64,000 bases of DNA from Actinobacteria bacterium IMCC26256 (GCA_001023575.1 CP011489.1:1177001-1241000); one strand, 5' to 3'; numbered from the stretch's first letter, positions 17,337-27,098 are shown. Numbers and translations: made by a program. The notes: generated by a model from the letters alone, not told the origin.

Positions 17337-18263
17337 TTAGGAATAGCTCTCAAGGACTCGTCTAGCGGCGATCGCTCCAGTATCGCTCCACTCTGGTGGA
17401 GTGAGCACCTCGGTGCCGGGGCCTAGAAGGAGAATCAGTCGCTCAAGCCAAGTGCGCTCCGATACAGGCATGCTCGCTGTCACCCAGTCGCCCTGCGTCT
17501 CGATCTCTGTAAAAGGGAGGTCGTACAGGACTCCTGAACGGGCAACGGGGGTGCGCAGGATGACCTCCGTCGCTGTGACGTCAGGGCTGTAAAGCTGATT
17601 GGGCACATCGAGGTCGCTCGGTGCGAACCTGCCTCCAGACTCATGTAATGCGCGAATTCGATCGACCCTAAAGAGCCGCCTCTCGTTGCGGAGGTGGCAG
17701 AAGGAGTCGGTATACCAATTACCAAGGGCAAAGAACGGAGGCGAAGGGTCGATCTCTCGAGTGGTGCGTTGGGCGCGCCCTGAACTCCAATACTCAATGG
17801 AGAGGGTTCGACCCACCCCGGCAGCTCTTCGCACTGCGTCTAGTGCCAGCGGCTCGGAGAGTTCGACTACGACATCTACGCCAACAGCATCGAGAGCACT
17901 GCGTAGTTTGGCTGCAGCTCGCGCTAGAGGACCATCAGCCTCAACTCCCTTCACAGCAAGAATTGCAGTAGCTGCGGCAAGAATCGCAACGCCCTCGCCT
18001 TGCGAGAGTTTGAATTGGCGATCGAATACCGGTGCTAAGAAGAGATCGACCATCTCGCCGTCATAGATCACATTGACATAATTTCCCGGCGTATAAGGCG
18101 GTGTGCCGACCATGAGAATGAGATCTAGGTCGCGTTCAAGTTGATCCGGAGTCAATACGAAGCGCTCGCATACCTCGATTTTTGAGACGCCTGGACGACT
18201 CGCAAGCCAAGGGATCATCGCGAGGATGCGCAGCATTTGGATCTCAGCAATGCTCATGCTCAT
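17337..18263 (-). CDS. pafC: WYL-domain transcriptional regulator PafC
   Basis: This is a 308-residue protein. I choose ATG 18263, which overlaps the pafB stop as ATGA; an upstream ATG at 18293 is the alternative. An N-terminal winged-helix region (AEIQMLRILAMIPWLASRPG) precedes a WYL domain around residues 140-215 and a C-terminal extension. PafB and PafC act together as the DNA-damage activator in mycobacteria. The WYL triad region reads LGNWYTDSFCHLRNERRLFRVDRI. Position after pafB and downstream of pafA supports the assignment. Confidence 0.88.
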   Translation of the reverse strand: MSMSIAEIQMLRILAMIPWLASRPGVSKIEVCERFVLTPDQLERDLDLILMVGTPPYTPGNYVNVIYDGEMVDLFLAPVFDRQFKLSQGEGVAILAAATAILAVKGVEADGPLARAAAKLRSALDAVGVDVVVELSEPLALDAVRRAAGVGRTLSIEYWSSGRAQRTTREIDPSPPFFALGNWYTDSFCHLRNERRLFRVDRIRALHESGGRFAPSDLDVPNQLYSPDVTATEVILRTPVARSGVLYDLPFTEIETQGDWVTASMPVSERTWLERLILLLGPGTEVLTPPEWSDTGAIAARRVLESYS

Positions 18264-19216
18264 TGGGCTGGCTCCGCTAAGGCTGTTAGCCAAGAAATCA
18301 TGGACTCGCGAACCTCTGCTGGGGAGATTATCTCTGCGTGCTCGAGCATCCCCAAGACAACACTCTGAATGCCTGCGATATTAGAGACCCAGACTCCGAG
18401 GTCAATATGGTTGTCCGGTCCAGGACTCGAACTTATCTCAGCACCGAGGCGCTGCATAAGGGCATCCGCATGCTCTGATACAACTCGCACGGTAACAAGC
18501 AGGGGTTCGTCGCGACCGAACTGCCACGGCTGACTCGCTATGTGGTCCTCAGCCCTAAAACCGTCAGGCGGGTTTGTCAACGAAGACTCTGACGTCAGAG
18601 ATAAATCCTGAATTCGATCCGAACGAAATGTGCGAATCCCTTGCTCGGTATCGTCTGATTCATCGCCATTCGCGTGCTCATCTCTCCCCACTACATACCA
18701 GTGCCCAAATTTGCAGGAGATTCCCCAGGGAGATACGCGACGCTCTCTCCCAAAGTATGAAAACTCAATAGCCTCTCTCCTCCGCAGCGCCGAGAAAATC
18801 GGCCCTAGGTTCTCGCCGAGTGGGATCTGGAGTATCGGAGAGGCCCCATCGATGCCTTCCTCGCCAATCTTAATTAATGCATCCAGCGCCGCAGCGTCAC
18901 CGAGTGCAACGGCAGAGACTGCAACTCGGAGTGCAGCACGCTCATCTGCGTCGAGTCTCAAATCACGTAGATAGAAGTCCTCAGGAGCGACACGGTATCG
19001 AGCCTTCTCCCCGTCGAGGCTCTGCGTAATCTCGATTCCAATTGCACGTAGCGCAGATTTGTCACGCTCGAATGCCCTGCGTAGAGACTCCCCGGTAGAT
19101 GTATACCCAAGGGACGACTCTGCTGCGATCTCTTCGAGAGTTGCTCCCCCTCGAGACTCAACTAAAAGGGCTAAGAGATTTAACAAGCGCTCAGCGCGCT
19201 GGGGAGGTGCAGTCAT
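18260..19216 (-). CDS. pafB: WYL-domain transcriptional regulator PafB
   Basis: This 318-residue protein starts at ATG 19216 (AERLLNLLALLVESRGGATLEEIA). Residues 1-75 form a winged helix-turn-helix. The WYL domain follows (FGHWYVVGRDEHANG, then RTFRSDRIQDL), with a C-terminal WCX extension. In mycobacteria PafB pairs with PafC to switch on RecA-independent DNA-repair genes. The pair is coupled here by a 4-base overlap, and its place after pafA and DUF3866 is the usual actinobacterial context. A start at 19273 would only add residues without family features. Confidence 0.88.
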   Translation of the reverse strand: MTAPPQRAERLLNLLALLVESRGGATLEEIAAESSLGYTSTGESLRRAFERDKSALRAIGIEITQSLDGEKARYRVAPEDFYLRDLRLDADERAALRVAVSAVALGDAAALDALIKIGEEGIDGASPILQIPLGENLGPIFSALRRREAIEFSYFGRERRVSPWGISCKFGHWYVVGRDEHANGDESDDTEQGIRTFRSDRIQDLSLTSESSLTNPPDGFRAEDHIASQPWQFGRDEPLLVTVRVVSEHADALMQRLGAEISSSPGPDNHIDLGVWVSNIAGIQSVVLGMLEHAEIISPAEVRESMISWLTALAEPAQ

Positions 19217-19226
19217 CTTGTTGATA

Positions 19227-20297
19227 TTAGGACTCTGCGGGTATTCTCTGCGCTGCGTAGGCCCCTGCGGCACCTGCGGCTAGGAATAGAACGGGGTCGG
19301 CACTTGCGGGTCGACCCATGGAGCCAACCTCCAAGTTGTGTTCCGCAAACGCCCCAAGAATATCGGGTGCGATTGCGTTGACAATTTTATGCCGCTGATC
19401 AATCCCTGCAGCATGAAGATCTGATCTGATCTTGGACTCTTCCTCTCCGCCGATCATCGGAACCACTACATGGACCCCATCTGCTCCAAGTGTGCTGAGT
19501 GAATTCAATGTGTGGTGTGAGACTCCTTGATGGCGTACTCGTTCATCTGCGAACGAAACACGTAACGACGCCACAGGTACTCCGCCAAGAGCGCGGGCTG
19601 TGTCTAGCCACGAGACTCCTTCAACACCCGTATGACCAAACTTGCTACCCGTGCCTACAATGCCAGGGCCCATTCCGACAACCGCAACGTCGCATTCCCC
19701 CGCAATCTTGGCTGCAAGGAGCGCTGCCGGGGCAGATACGGCCTCAAAGTCACCGCCAAACGCGTGCCCAGATGTGACAGTCGCGTCGATTAGTGATCGC
19801 TCCCTCAGGGATGCGACTAAATCAGAGAATGCAATCGGTAGCGCCGCCCCATCAGTCATGACGTAAGCAATGCGTGCCCTCGGACTGATGCTCCTGATTC
19901 CTAATACTGCAGCGGGGAGTTGACTATGAAGAGGAACATATACAACCGGCATACCGCCTATGTCGTTGGCGTCAAGAAGCTCAGGGTGTGACTCCTCCGC
20001 ACTACCCGCATCTACTTGAAGGCTCGTGTATCTAAGTTTCATGATGTGCCCGGGCCCTATTTCGCTCAACTCTGCCCGATCTAGGTTCCAGTGGATTACG
20101 TGCCATCCGCCAGTCCCCAGCCCTAGTTCAACGGCGGTTGTATTAACCACGACATTGGAACCCACCGAGACATCGCCGGTGAGTTGGGTCAGTACGAATG
20201 CGTTCTCTAGCCCTGCACCCAGATCTACCGTGACGCGCTGAAGCCCCTCCCTCTCATTGAGTATTGAAGCAACTCTCCCCGTCTTGAAAGTTGGCAT
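19227..20297 (-). CDS. DUF3866 family protein
   Basis: This 356-residue protein belongs to the DUF3866 family, commonly found next to pafA in actinobacteria. The N-terminal part has a small beta domain (GRVASILNEREGLQRVTVDL). The main part contains YVMTDGAALPIAFSDLV, the His-rich SGHAFGGDFEAV, and GMGPGIVGTGSKFGHTG. These look like a ligand or phosphate-binding pocket. The reaction, if any, is unknown. It starts immediately where pafA ends (one shared base), so the two are co-translated. That constant linkage suggests a role tied to pupylation or to the Paf regulators, but this is inference. Confidence 0.85.
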   Translation of the reverse strand: MPTFKTGRVASILNEREGLQRVTVDLGAGLENAFVLTQLTGDVSVGSNVVVNTTAVELGLGTGGWHVIHWNLDRAELSEIGPGHIMKLRYTSLQVDAGSAEESHPELLDANDIGGMPVVYVPLHSQLPAAVLGIRSISPRARIAYVMTDGAALPIAFSDLVASLRERSLIDATVTSGHAFGGDFEAVSAPAALLAAKIAGECDVAVVGMGPGIVGTGSKFGHTGVEGVSWLDTARALGGVPVASLRVSFADERVRHQGVSHHTLNSLSTLGADGVHVVVPMIGGEEESKIRSDLHAAGIDQRHKIVNAIAPDILGAFAEHNLEVGSMGRPASADPVLFLAAGAAGAYAAQRIPAES

Positions 20298-21655
20298 CAG
20301 AGAGAAGCGATCAGTTTCTCAACGCGTTCATCATGCGCTTTGAAAGGGTCTTTACAGAGAACTGTTCGCTGCGCCTGATCATTCAACTTTAAATGAACCC
20401 AATCAACTGTGTAGTCGCGATTCTTCTCCTTCGCGCGTTTGATGAATGCACCGCGAAGATTCGCTCGGGTGGTGGCAGGTGGAGTGATCATTGCCTTATT
20501 AATCTCCTCGTCCGAGGTAACACGATCAACTTGCCCTCGTTTCTGCATCAAATAAAAAGGCGACCTAGCACGTGTCACATCGTGATATGCGAGATCAAGA
20601 AAAGATACTCGCGCGTCGTGAAGTTCGAGGTCGTGGCGTTTCTTGTAAGCCTCAATTAGGTGATACTTAATCACCCAGTCGATCTCACGAGACAACTTAA
20701 GTGGATCAGAGGCTAAATGTGTCATGCAATGCTGCCACATTTCTAATGCTCTAGCCTCTAGCGGATTCAGCTCATGGCGTGCTGCAAACTTAAGGGCCCG
20801 CTCTAAATATTCGCTCTGGATCTCTACCGCCGAGAGTTCGCGTCCATTAGCTAGACGCACCTTTCGAGTGCACGTAATGTCATGACTAATCTCACGGATC
20901 GCTCGGATGGGGTTCTCTAGAGTCATATCACGCCACGGAGATGGGTCCTCCTCGAGCATCCTTAAGACGATTGAGCAGGTCCCCAACTTTAGGAAACTTG
21001 TATATTCGCTCATGTTGGAGTCACCAACAATTACATGTAGGCGCCGATACTTCTCTGCGTCAGCATGGGGTTCGTCTCGCGTGTTTATTATTGGCCTAGA
21101 TCGCGTGGTAGCGCTCGAGACCCCCTCCCAGACATGCTCAGAGCGTTGACTTATACAGAACATCGCTCCACGGGGACTCTGCAGGACTTTTCCTGCACCT
21201 GCGTATATCTGGCGAGAGACCAGAAATGGAATGAGCACGTCCGTGAACTTTGAGAGTTCACCCTCACGAGGAATTAAGTAATTCTCGTGGCATCCGTAAG
21301 AATTGCCGGCGGAGTCTGTGTTGTTCTTGAATAGAAATACATCACCGCGTATCCCTTCCTCGTTCAGTCTGTGCTCAGCACTCTCAACAAGACTCTCGAG
21401 TATGCGCTCCCCTGCCTTGTCATGCGCAATTACATCAAGCAATGAATCGCACTCAGGAGTTGCATACTCGGGGTGGCTCCCAACATCTAAGTAGAGTCTT
21501 GCGCCATTCTCGAGGAATACATTGCTTGATCGCCCCCAGGAAACAACCTTTCGAAAAAGGTAGCGAGCCACTTCGTCAGGGCTGAGGCGTCGCTGCCCTC
21601 TAAGAGTGCAGGTAACTCCGTATTCATTCTCGATGCCAAAGATTCGTTTATCCAT
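20297..21655 (-). CDS. pafA: Pup-protein ligase PafA
   Basis: This 452-residue ligase joins the C-terminal glutamate of Pup to lysines of target proteins, using ATP. The glutamine-synthetase-like fold signature is present: [14 protein letters not shown] at the start, then [19 protein letters not shown], whose acidic residues bind Mg-ATP and activate Pup. Its relative dop is in the same cluster. The length is as usual for PafA, and it lacks the extra N-terminal loop of Dop, which separates the two. It lies 55 bases after prcA. The sequence has all expected active-site segments. Confidence 0.95.
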   Translation of the reverse strand: MDKRIFGIENEYGVTCTLRGQRRLSPDEVARYLFRKVVSWGRSSNVFLENGARLYLDVGSHPEYATPECDSLLDVIAHDKAGERILESLVESAEHRLNEEGIRGDVFLFKNNTDSAGNSYGCHENYLIPREGELSKFTDVLIPFLVSRQIYAGAGKVLQSPRGAMFCISQRSEHVWEGVSSATTRSRPIINTRDEPHADAEKYRRLHVIVGDSNMSEYTSFLKLGTCSIVLRMLEEDPSPWRDMTLENPIRAIREISHDITCTRKVRLANGRELSAVEIQSEYLERALKFAARHELNPLEARALEMWQHCMTHLASDPLKLSREIDWVIKYHLIEAYKKRHDLELHDARVSFLDLAYHDVTRARSPFYLMQKRGQVDRVTSDEEINKAMITPPATTRANLRGAFIKRAKEKNRDYTVDWVHLKLNDQAQRTVLCKDPFKAHDERVEKLIASL

Positions 21656-21710
21656 TAATCAAAGGACCTCTTAATGATGGATCTCAATGGCTTACGCTGG
21701 GGCGAGGTGA

Positions 21711-22391
21711 TCAAGAAAGAATGCCGAGCAGTTCGTCTCCAATAACTCTTCTAAATGCTCGACGGGGACGGCCTCGCTCAAGTGCTGCAACCTCTAGTTG
21801 ATCTGCTCCAAGAGTTACTCCTTCGTCGGCTAGAGACTTTGCCCCAATCTGAATTGCCTCTGCGAGGGAGAGGCCTGGCCTAAACGTGTCCTCTAACGCA
21901 TCCCCTATTCTCTCGGCGTCTCCACCCAATACTGTGTAATCAGATTCGTCCATCAGGGTTCCGTCGTAGAGAATGTGGAACAACTCGTTGGGCTCCTCTG
22001 GAGTAGCTCCAACCTGCGCTACGAGAATCTCAACCTCATAAGGTTTCATTTCATTTGTAAATACCTGGCCGAGAGTCTGTGCGTAGGCATTGGCCAAGGA
22101 ATTCGCTGTTACGTCTTCGCGTGAATACTGAAAGCCCTTCATATCAGCGAGCCTGACTCCACCAATTTTGAGCATCTGAAATTCGTTGTATTTCCCGACA
22201 CCAGCGAAGGCTATTCGGTCATAAACCTCTGAGATTTTGTAGAGAGTTCGACTTTGGTTCTGTGCGACCATAACGATCCCCTCTGCGCATTCAAGGGCGA
22301 CAAGGCTGCGACCTCGCGCTATTCCTTTACGCGCATAATCCGCTCTGTCCTTCATTACCTGTTCAGGAGAGACATAGAAAGGCATGCTCAT
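21711..22391 (-). CDS. prcA: proteasome alpha subunit
   Basis: This 226-residue subunit forms the outer rings of the 20S proteasome and gates the chamber. The N terminus MPFYVSPEQVMKDRADYARKGIARG matches actinobacterial PrcA, where the first residues close the gate. ALECAEGIVMVAQN and the FAGVGKYNEFQML strand follow. It has no catalytic Thr. The ATG at 22391 overlaps the prcB stop as ATGA, so both subunits are made in coupled amounts. The penultimate segment ELLGILS is shorter than the HbYX-binding tails in some species. Confidence 0.95.
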   Translation of the reverse strand: MSMPFYVSPEQVMKDRADYARKGIARGRSLVALECAEGIVMVAQNQSRTLYKISEVYDRIAFAGVGKYNEFQMLKIGGVRLADMKGFQYSREDVTANSLANAYAQTLGQVFTNEMKPYEVEILVAQVGATPEEPNELFHILYDGTLMDESDYTVLGGDAERIGDALEDTFRPGLSLAEAIQIGAKSLADEGVTLGADQLEVAALERGRPRRAFRRVIGDELLGILS

Positions 22392-23206
22392 GCTGAACCT
22401 CCACGCTCTGGGCCGTCTAAGAGAAGCTGAGATCTTGCTGCCACGTCGGTTTCATCGAGGAACTTGAAGCCCTCGGAGTTGATGACTGCTACTAACGGAT
22501 AGATTCCGCGCACCAGATCAGGCCCGCCAGTGGCAGTATCTTCATCCGCCGCTGCAAATAATGAGCGAATGGAGATTGAGATGGCGTCGTCTGCGCTAAT
22601 CCCCTCGCTCCATGCAGCCTTGATCCAGTTTCGAGCATGGACTGCGCCGGAACCATTCGCCGAGAAGTCGGCTTCTTCATACTTGCCTCCGACTGCGTCG
22701 TATGAAAAGACGCGTCCGCGGTCGCGTCGCTTATCGAAGCCTGCAAATAATGGGACGACGACAAGACCTTGCATCGCCGCCGGTAGGTTCGCCCTAACCA
22801 TCTGCGATAGTTGATTCGCCTTTCCCTCTAGCGAGAGTGCGGCGCCCTCAATCTTCTCGTAGTGCTCAAGTTGAACCTGGAATAAACGGACCATCTCGAT
22901 AGCGAGGCCGGCAGTACCGGCAATCGCAACACCCGAGTACTCGTCGGCCGCAAACAATTTCTCGATACGGCGGTTGGCTATTGAGTTTCCCGATGTAGCC
23001 CTTCTGTCGCCTGCCATAACAACGCCACCTTCGCATCTAATCGCTAAGACGGTGGTTCCATGGGCTAATTCGAACGGCAATGTCTGCCCCGGTATGGCCT
23101 GAGGCATCTGTAGCGAATCTGGTGCAACTCGACGAAGCAGATTCAGAAATGAGGGTCCAGGATCTGTGCCCTCGGAGAAAATGGGGAGTAACGGAGTTTC
23201 GTTCAT
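22388..23206 (-). CDS. prcB: proteasome beta subunit
   Basis: This 272-residue precursor is the catalytic subunit of the 20S proteasome. A 50-residue propeptide ends at Gly50, and cleavage would expose Thr51 of HGTTVLA as the nucleophile. VVMAGDRRATSGN and AGTAGLAIEM are the expected core motifs. The length is ordinary for actinobacteria. Its ATG has no ribosome-binding site; a TAGGCT box lies six bases upstream, at the very end of the pup gene, so it may be expressed from its own leaderless transcript. prcA follows with a 4-base overlap. Confidence 0.95.
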   Translation of the reverse strand: MNETPLLPIFSEGTDPGPSFLNLLRRVAPDSLQMPQAIPGQTLPFELAHGTTVLAIRCEGGVVMAGDRRATSGNSIANRRIEKLFAADEYSGVAIAGTAGLAIEMVRLFQVQLEHYEKIEGAALSLEGKANQLSQMVRANLPAAMQGLVVVPLFAGFDKRRDRGRVFSYDAVGGKYEEADFSANGSGAVHARNWIKAAWSEGISADDAISISIRSLFAAADEDTATGGPDLVRGIYPLVAVINSEGFKFLDETDVAARSQLLLDGPERGGSA

Positions 23207-23212
23207 CGCCTC

Positions 23213-23218
23213 AGCCTA
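23213..23218 (-). promoter_or_regulatory. -10 box for a probable leaderless prcB mRNA
   Basis: On the minus strand TAGGCT is followed by six bases (GAGGCG) and then the prcB ATG. The same box and the same distance occur before fbiC. No Shine-Dalgarno is present, although GAGG lies inside the spacer too close to the ATG. The promoter would sit between pup and prcB, giving the proteasome core a transcript separate from pup. Confidence 0.45.
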
Positions 23219-23244
23219 TGCGCCCTTGGGTCCCGAGGGCAGTG

Positions 23245-23439
23245 CTACTCCCCGCCCTTTTGGATATAAGACTTTACAAATTCCTCAGCGTTTGTCTCGA
23301 GCACGGAGTCGATTTCATCTAGGAGCTCATCTAACTCCCCCTTGATCTTCTCTCCCTGAGATGACGGGGTGTTCGTCTCGGTTGACTCCTCCTCCCTTCT
23401 CTTCTGCGGAGTCTTCTGAATCTGCTCCCGCTCTGGCAT
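23245..23439 (-). CDS. pup: prokaryotic ubiquitin-like protein Pup
   Basis: This is a 64-residue disordered protein that is attached to lysines as a degradation tag. The N-terminal half is polar. The C-terminal half carries the coiled-coil-forming helix that ARC/Mpa binds ([21 protein letters not shown]). It ends in Gly-Gly-Glu. Many actinobacteria end in Gly-Gly-Gln and need Dop to deamidate the Gln; here the Glu is already encoded, so no deamidation is needed. The ATG has a strong AAAGGAG ribosome-binding site. It lies between dop and prcB. Three TTCTTTAA repeats are upstream. Confidence 0.96.
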   Translation of the reverse strand: MPEREQIQKTPQKRREEESTETNTPSSQGEKIKGELDELLDEIDSVLETNAEEFVKSYIQKGGE

Positions 23440-23471
23440 TGGTTACTCCTTTGGGTTTTGGGCTAAGCGCA

Positions 23472-23497
23472 TTCTTTAAATTCTTTAACTTCTTTAA
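23472..23497. repeat. three tandem TTCTTTAA iterons upstream of pup
   Basis: TTCTTTAA stands at 23472-23479, 23481-23488 and 23490-23497, a strict 9-bp period (TTAAAGAA on the coding strand). They lie 33-58 bases upstream of the pup ATG. They are AT-rich against the surrounding sequence. Nothing else in the 147-base gap between dop and pup explains them. They could be a regulator site or an UP-like element. Confidence 0.6.
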
Positions 23498-23586
23498 GTG
23501 CTATAAATTTCCAGATTAAGGGGCCACGTTCGCATATTTGGGCCGATAGTTAGAGATAAATCTTGAGCAGAAGGAGTTAATTACTA

Positions 23587-25080
23587 CTAATGGGGTGTCC
23601 CCAACTTCTCAATTAGTTCTATTGGAGTCTCGCATGAATTGAGTAACGCTTCGACAAGGCGTCTTGTTCCCTTGAGTGGATCCATCATTGGGACCCTCTG
23701 AAGGGATCCGGAGCCCACATCGAAGACGATGCTGTCCCAGTTTGCAGCGACAATCGACTGCGGCCACCTACGTAAGCACTCTCCCCTGAAGTAAGCACGG
23801 GTATCGTGAGGGGGCTGAGACACCGCCTGCTCAATCTCGTCCTCGGTGAGAAGTCTCTCAATGGTTCCAGCCTGGACAAGGCGTTCGTATAGTGAACGCT
23901 CGGGGCGAACATCGTGGTATTGCAGGTCTATGAGTGCCAATTTCGGGTGATCCCACGTCACTCCATCTCTCTCTCTAAATTGCTCGAGAAGGCAATATTT
24001 GGTGACCCAATCCAGTCTGCCATCAAGGCTAAGAGGGTCAACCTCCAAGGCGGAGAGCACCTCCTCCCATCTCCTCAAGACCTCTGCGCCAACAATCTCT
24101 CCACCACAGTGCTCGAGGCCCGTGCGCTCTGCGTAGCGTTGGGCGCTATTAAAAAACTCCCACTGGAGATCGAGTGGAGATGCGCTCCGGCCGCTACGAA
24201 GTTCAAGTAACGCACTGCAGGTTAGATCTCTTGACACCTCTCGAAGAGCCCGCACGGGTTCGTAGATTGAGAGGTCGTTCTCAATTGCATTGTCCTCGAT
24301 CATGGCGAGGACTATTGCAGTGGTCCCTACTTTTAAGAATGTGGATAACTCGCAGAGATTGGCATCCCCTACGATTACATGGAGTCGACGATACTGACTA
24401 GACATTGCGTGAGGTTCGTCTCGAGTGTTTACGATCGGGCGACGAATAGTTGTCTCTAGGCCCACTTCTTCCTCGAAGAAATCAGAGCGAGCACTTATCT
24501 GAAACTCGACGGCGTCGCGCCCGTGCTCCGAACCAACTTTTCCAGCGCCTGTGAATATCTGCCTCGTAACAAACCATGGCAAGAGGTTTTTGACAATCTC
24601 TCCGAAGGCACAGTTACGGTCCATTAGGTAGTTCTCATGGCATCCGTACGAGTTTCCCTTCCCGTCAGAGTTGTTCTTATAGGTCACGATCTCACCTACT
24701 GAACCCTCGGCGAGTCGCGCTAACTCCATTGACTTAGCAATGATCCGCTCCCCTGCTTTATCGGCTCGCAGGAGACTCAAAGCATCTGTACATTCTGGGG
24801 TGGAGTATTCCGGGTGTGCGTGGTCCACGTAATATCTAGCGCCGTTTGTGAGCACCGTATTGACAAGATGTGTCTCTACATCCGGGGGGTTAGATGCATC
24901 TCTAGTAAAACCGCGAGCATCTCGCGCCGGCGTTTCATCCTCGAAATCCCATCCGACGCGTTTGTCATCGACATAGGCATTGATGAGTAAGGATGACGCA
25001 ACAACAGGGTTGTCATCGCCCCCTCCACGCCGACTAACTCCGTACTCGGTCTCAATTCCACAGACCTTAGGAACGGACAA
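23587..25080 (-). CDS. dop: Dop, depupylase
   Basis: This is a 497-residue relative of PafA. Family enzymes remove Pup from substrates and, where Pup ends in Gln, deamidate it. CGIETEYGVSRRGG opens the fold, and GARYYVDHAHPEYSTPEC carries the active-site acids. The Dop-loop, missing in PafA, is present (VGWDFEDETPARDARGF, about residues 38-54). The start is TTG at 25080 behind GGGAGGTG, a good ribosome-binding site. Since Pup here ends in Glu, only the depupylase activity would be needed. It lies 39 bases after the ARC ATPase. Confidence 0.94.
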   Translation of the reverse strand: MSVPKVCGIETEYGVSRRGGGDDNPVVASSLLINAYVDDKRVGWDFEDETPARDARGFTRDASNPPDVETHLVNTVLTNGARYYVDHAHPEYSTPECTDALSLLRADKAGERIIAKSMELARLAEGSVGEIVTYKNNSDGKGNSYGCHENYLMDRNCAFGEIVKNLLPWFVTRQIFTGAGKVGSEHGRDAVEFQISARSDFFEEEVGLETTIRRPIVNTRDEPHAMSSQYRRLHVIVGDANLCELSTFLKVGTTAIVLAMIEDNAIENDLSIYEPVRALREVSRDLTCSALLELRSGRSASPLDLQWEFFNSAQRYAERTGLEHCGGEIVGAEVLRRWEEVLSALEVDPLSLDGRLDWVTKYCLLEQFRERDGVTWDHPKLALIDLQYHDVRPERSLYERLVQAGTIERLLTEDEIEQAVSQPPHDTRAYFRGECLRRWPQSIVAANWDSIVFDVGSGSLQRVPMMDPLKGTRRLVEALLNSCETPIELIEKLGTPH

Positions 25081-25119
25081 GTCGCCACACCTCCCTAGGC
25101 AGTGATGGGGTCAAGGTGA

Positions 25120-26877
25120 TCAGAGGTATTGGCCGGTCGCTACGCGGTCAATCTGCCGGCCGCCCTCTGCATCAGCACCCTTGGTTAGAAGAGTGCGCAC
25201 ATAAACAATTCGTTCGCCCTTCTTACCTGAGATCTTGGCCCAGTCATCGGGGTTCGTTGTATTGGGTAGGTCCTCATGCTCGTGAAATTCTTGGCGAATT
25301 GAATCGACTAGATCCTGCGTTCGAATACCAGGCTCGTCGCCGCGTATCTGCCTTTTAATCGAGAGCTTCTTGGCACGTCGGACAATATTCTCAATCATGG
25401 CTCCGGAGGAGAAGTCCTTGAAATAGAGAAGTTCCTTATCGCCATTCTGGTAGGTAACCTCGAGAAATCGGTTCTCATCCTCGACCGAGTACATAGTCTC
25501 AACTGCACGATCGATCATCGAGTTGATGCAGAGCAGGGGGTCTCCTTTTACCTGCTTCAATTCATCTACCGACAATGGAAGATCAGGGGTCAAATACTGC
25601 AAGAAAATCTGTTTGGCGGACTCCTGGTTCGGTCGTTCGATCTTGATTTTGACATCGAGGCGTCCGGGCCTCAGGATGGCGGGGTCGATTAGGTCCTCTC
25701 TATTCGACGCACCGATCACAATTACATTCTTAAGGCTCTCAACGCCATCTATCTCGGCGAGTAGTTGCGGAACGATTGTGGACTCAATATCTGAGGAGAT
25801 TCCGGTACCGCGAGTTCGAAAGAGAGAGTCCATCTCGTCAAAGAAAACGATTACTGGAACCCCTTCTTCTGATTTCTCGCGCGCCCTTTCGAAAATCAAC
25901 CTGATCTGGCGCTCTGTCTCGCCTACGTACTTGTTGAGCAGCTCCGGGCCTTTAACGTTGAGAAAATAGGAACGCGTTGATTCGTTCCCCGTCTTCTCGG
26001 CGACACGTTTTGCGAGAGAGTTCGCAACTGCCTTCGCTATTAGCGTCTTTCCGCAGCCAGGAGGTCCGTAGAGGAGGATGCCTTTAGGGGCCTGCAACTG
26101 ATGATCCGCAAAGAGGTTGGCGTAGAGGTAAGGGAGTTCCACGGCATCCTTGATCATCTCTATCTGTGAATCGAGCCCACCGACATCGTCGTATGTGACA
26201 TCTGGGACCTCCTCGAGTACTAATTCTTCAACCTCTGGCCGCGGAATTCGCTCTATGAGGAGTCCGGATCGGCCCTCCATGAGAATATGTTCGCCGGCTC
26301 GAATCCTGAGCCCAATTAGCTCGTCAGCGAGCTCGCAGACGCGCTCCTCATCCGCCCTCCCGACGATCAGTGCCCTACGCCCATCGGCGAGAAGCTCCTT
26401 AAATATTACGACCTCACCTTGGGTCTCAGGGCCCCTCGCTAATACAACGCTGAGAGATTCATTCAATACAATCTCTTGGCCCCTGCGAAGTTCTAGAGAC
26501 TCGAGCTCTGGATGTAGCGCAACACGCATCTTGCGCCCGGCGCTAAATATATCCACAGTGCCATCATCGTTCTTCCCAAGATAAGTGCCGTAGGCAGATG
26601 GAGGCATCGTCAATTTCTCGACCTCTTCTCGCAGAGCCGCAATGTGCTCGCGTGCCTCACGCAACGTTGCTGAGAGGCGTTCATTCTGAGAAACGGCCTG
26701 TGTTAGCTGCCCCTTGGTCTCGAGCATGCGCTCCTCTAGGGTGCGCACTCGGGCAGGGGCTTCAAGGAGTTTGCGAGTGAGAACAGCCGCCTCTTCTTCG
26801 AGGTATTTGATCTCGGCTTGAAGCTCCCCAACCTGTGATGCGTATTCGGAGAGGCGCCGTTCGTGCTCGGTAGCCAC
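25120..26877 (-). CDS. arc: proteasome-activating AAA+ ATPase ARC/Mpa
   Basis: This 585-residue hexameric ATPase unfolds pupylated proteins and feeds them into the 20S core. Residues 1-95 form the coiled coil that recognises Pup. Two OB-type beta domains follow, then the AAA+ module with [15 protein letters not shown] (Walker A, about residue 270) and [12 protein letters not shown] (Walker B). It ends in GQYL, the docking tail for PrcA. The start is GTG behind GGAGGG. dop follows on the same strand. Two copies of CAGATTTAGATG lie just upstream. Confidence 0.95.
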   Translation of the reverse strand: MATEHERRLSEYASQVGELQAEIKYLEEEAAVLTRKLLEAPARVRTLEERMLETKGQLTQAVSQNERLSATLREAREHIAALREEVEKLTMPPSAYGTYLGKNDDGTVDIFSAGRKMRVALHPELESLELRRGQEIVLNESLSVVLARGPETQGEVVIFKELLADGRRALIVGRADEERVCELADELIGLRIRAGEHILMEGRSGLLIERIPRPEVEELVLEEVPDVTYDDVGGLDSQIEMIKDAVELPYLYANLFADHQLQAPKGILLYGPPGCGKTLIAKAVANSLAKRVAEKTGNESTRSYFLNVKGPELLNKYVGETERQIRLIFERAREKSEEGVPVIVFFDEMDSLFRTRGTGISSDIESTIVPQLLAEIDGVESLKNVIVIGASNREDLIDPAILRPGRLDVKIKIERPNQESAKQIFLQYLTPDLPLSVDELKQVKGDPLLCINSMIDRAVETMYSVEDENRFLEVTYQNGDKELLYFKDFSSGAMIENIVRRAKKLSIKRQIRGDEPGIRTQDLVDSIRQEFHEHEDLPNTTNPDDWAKISGKKGERIVYVRTLLTKGADAEGGRQIDRVATGQYL

Positions 26878-26886
26878 GTTTCCCTC

Positions 26887-26914
26887 CAGATTTAGATGGT
26901 CTCAGATTTAGATG
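26887..26914. repeat. 12-bp direct repeat in the arc upstream region
   Basis: CAGATTTAGATG occurs at 26887-26898 and 26903-26914, a 16-bp period. The first copy touches the ribosome-binding site of the ATPase gene, so it lies in its leader or promoter. The region 26878-27098 separates this gene from the divergent ferredoxin gene and holds no coding sequence I can support. Confidence 0.5.
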
Positions 26915-27098
26915 ATCAGGTAATCACTGTGACGGCCCCATCCGTGCCTCGGGGGGTCTCACATATGTCACCCTAGCCATGATGGAGAGCCACAATGCCG
27001 TATGCCCATCTATTATGCGTCTACGATTAAGGGGCTAGTTAATTCCTCAAACTATGTCGAACTGGGCGCTGGCCCGGAGAATGATCCAAGGAGTAAAA

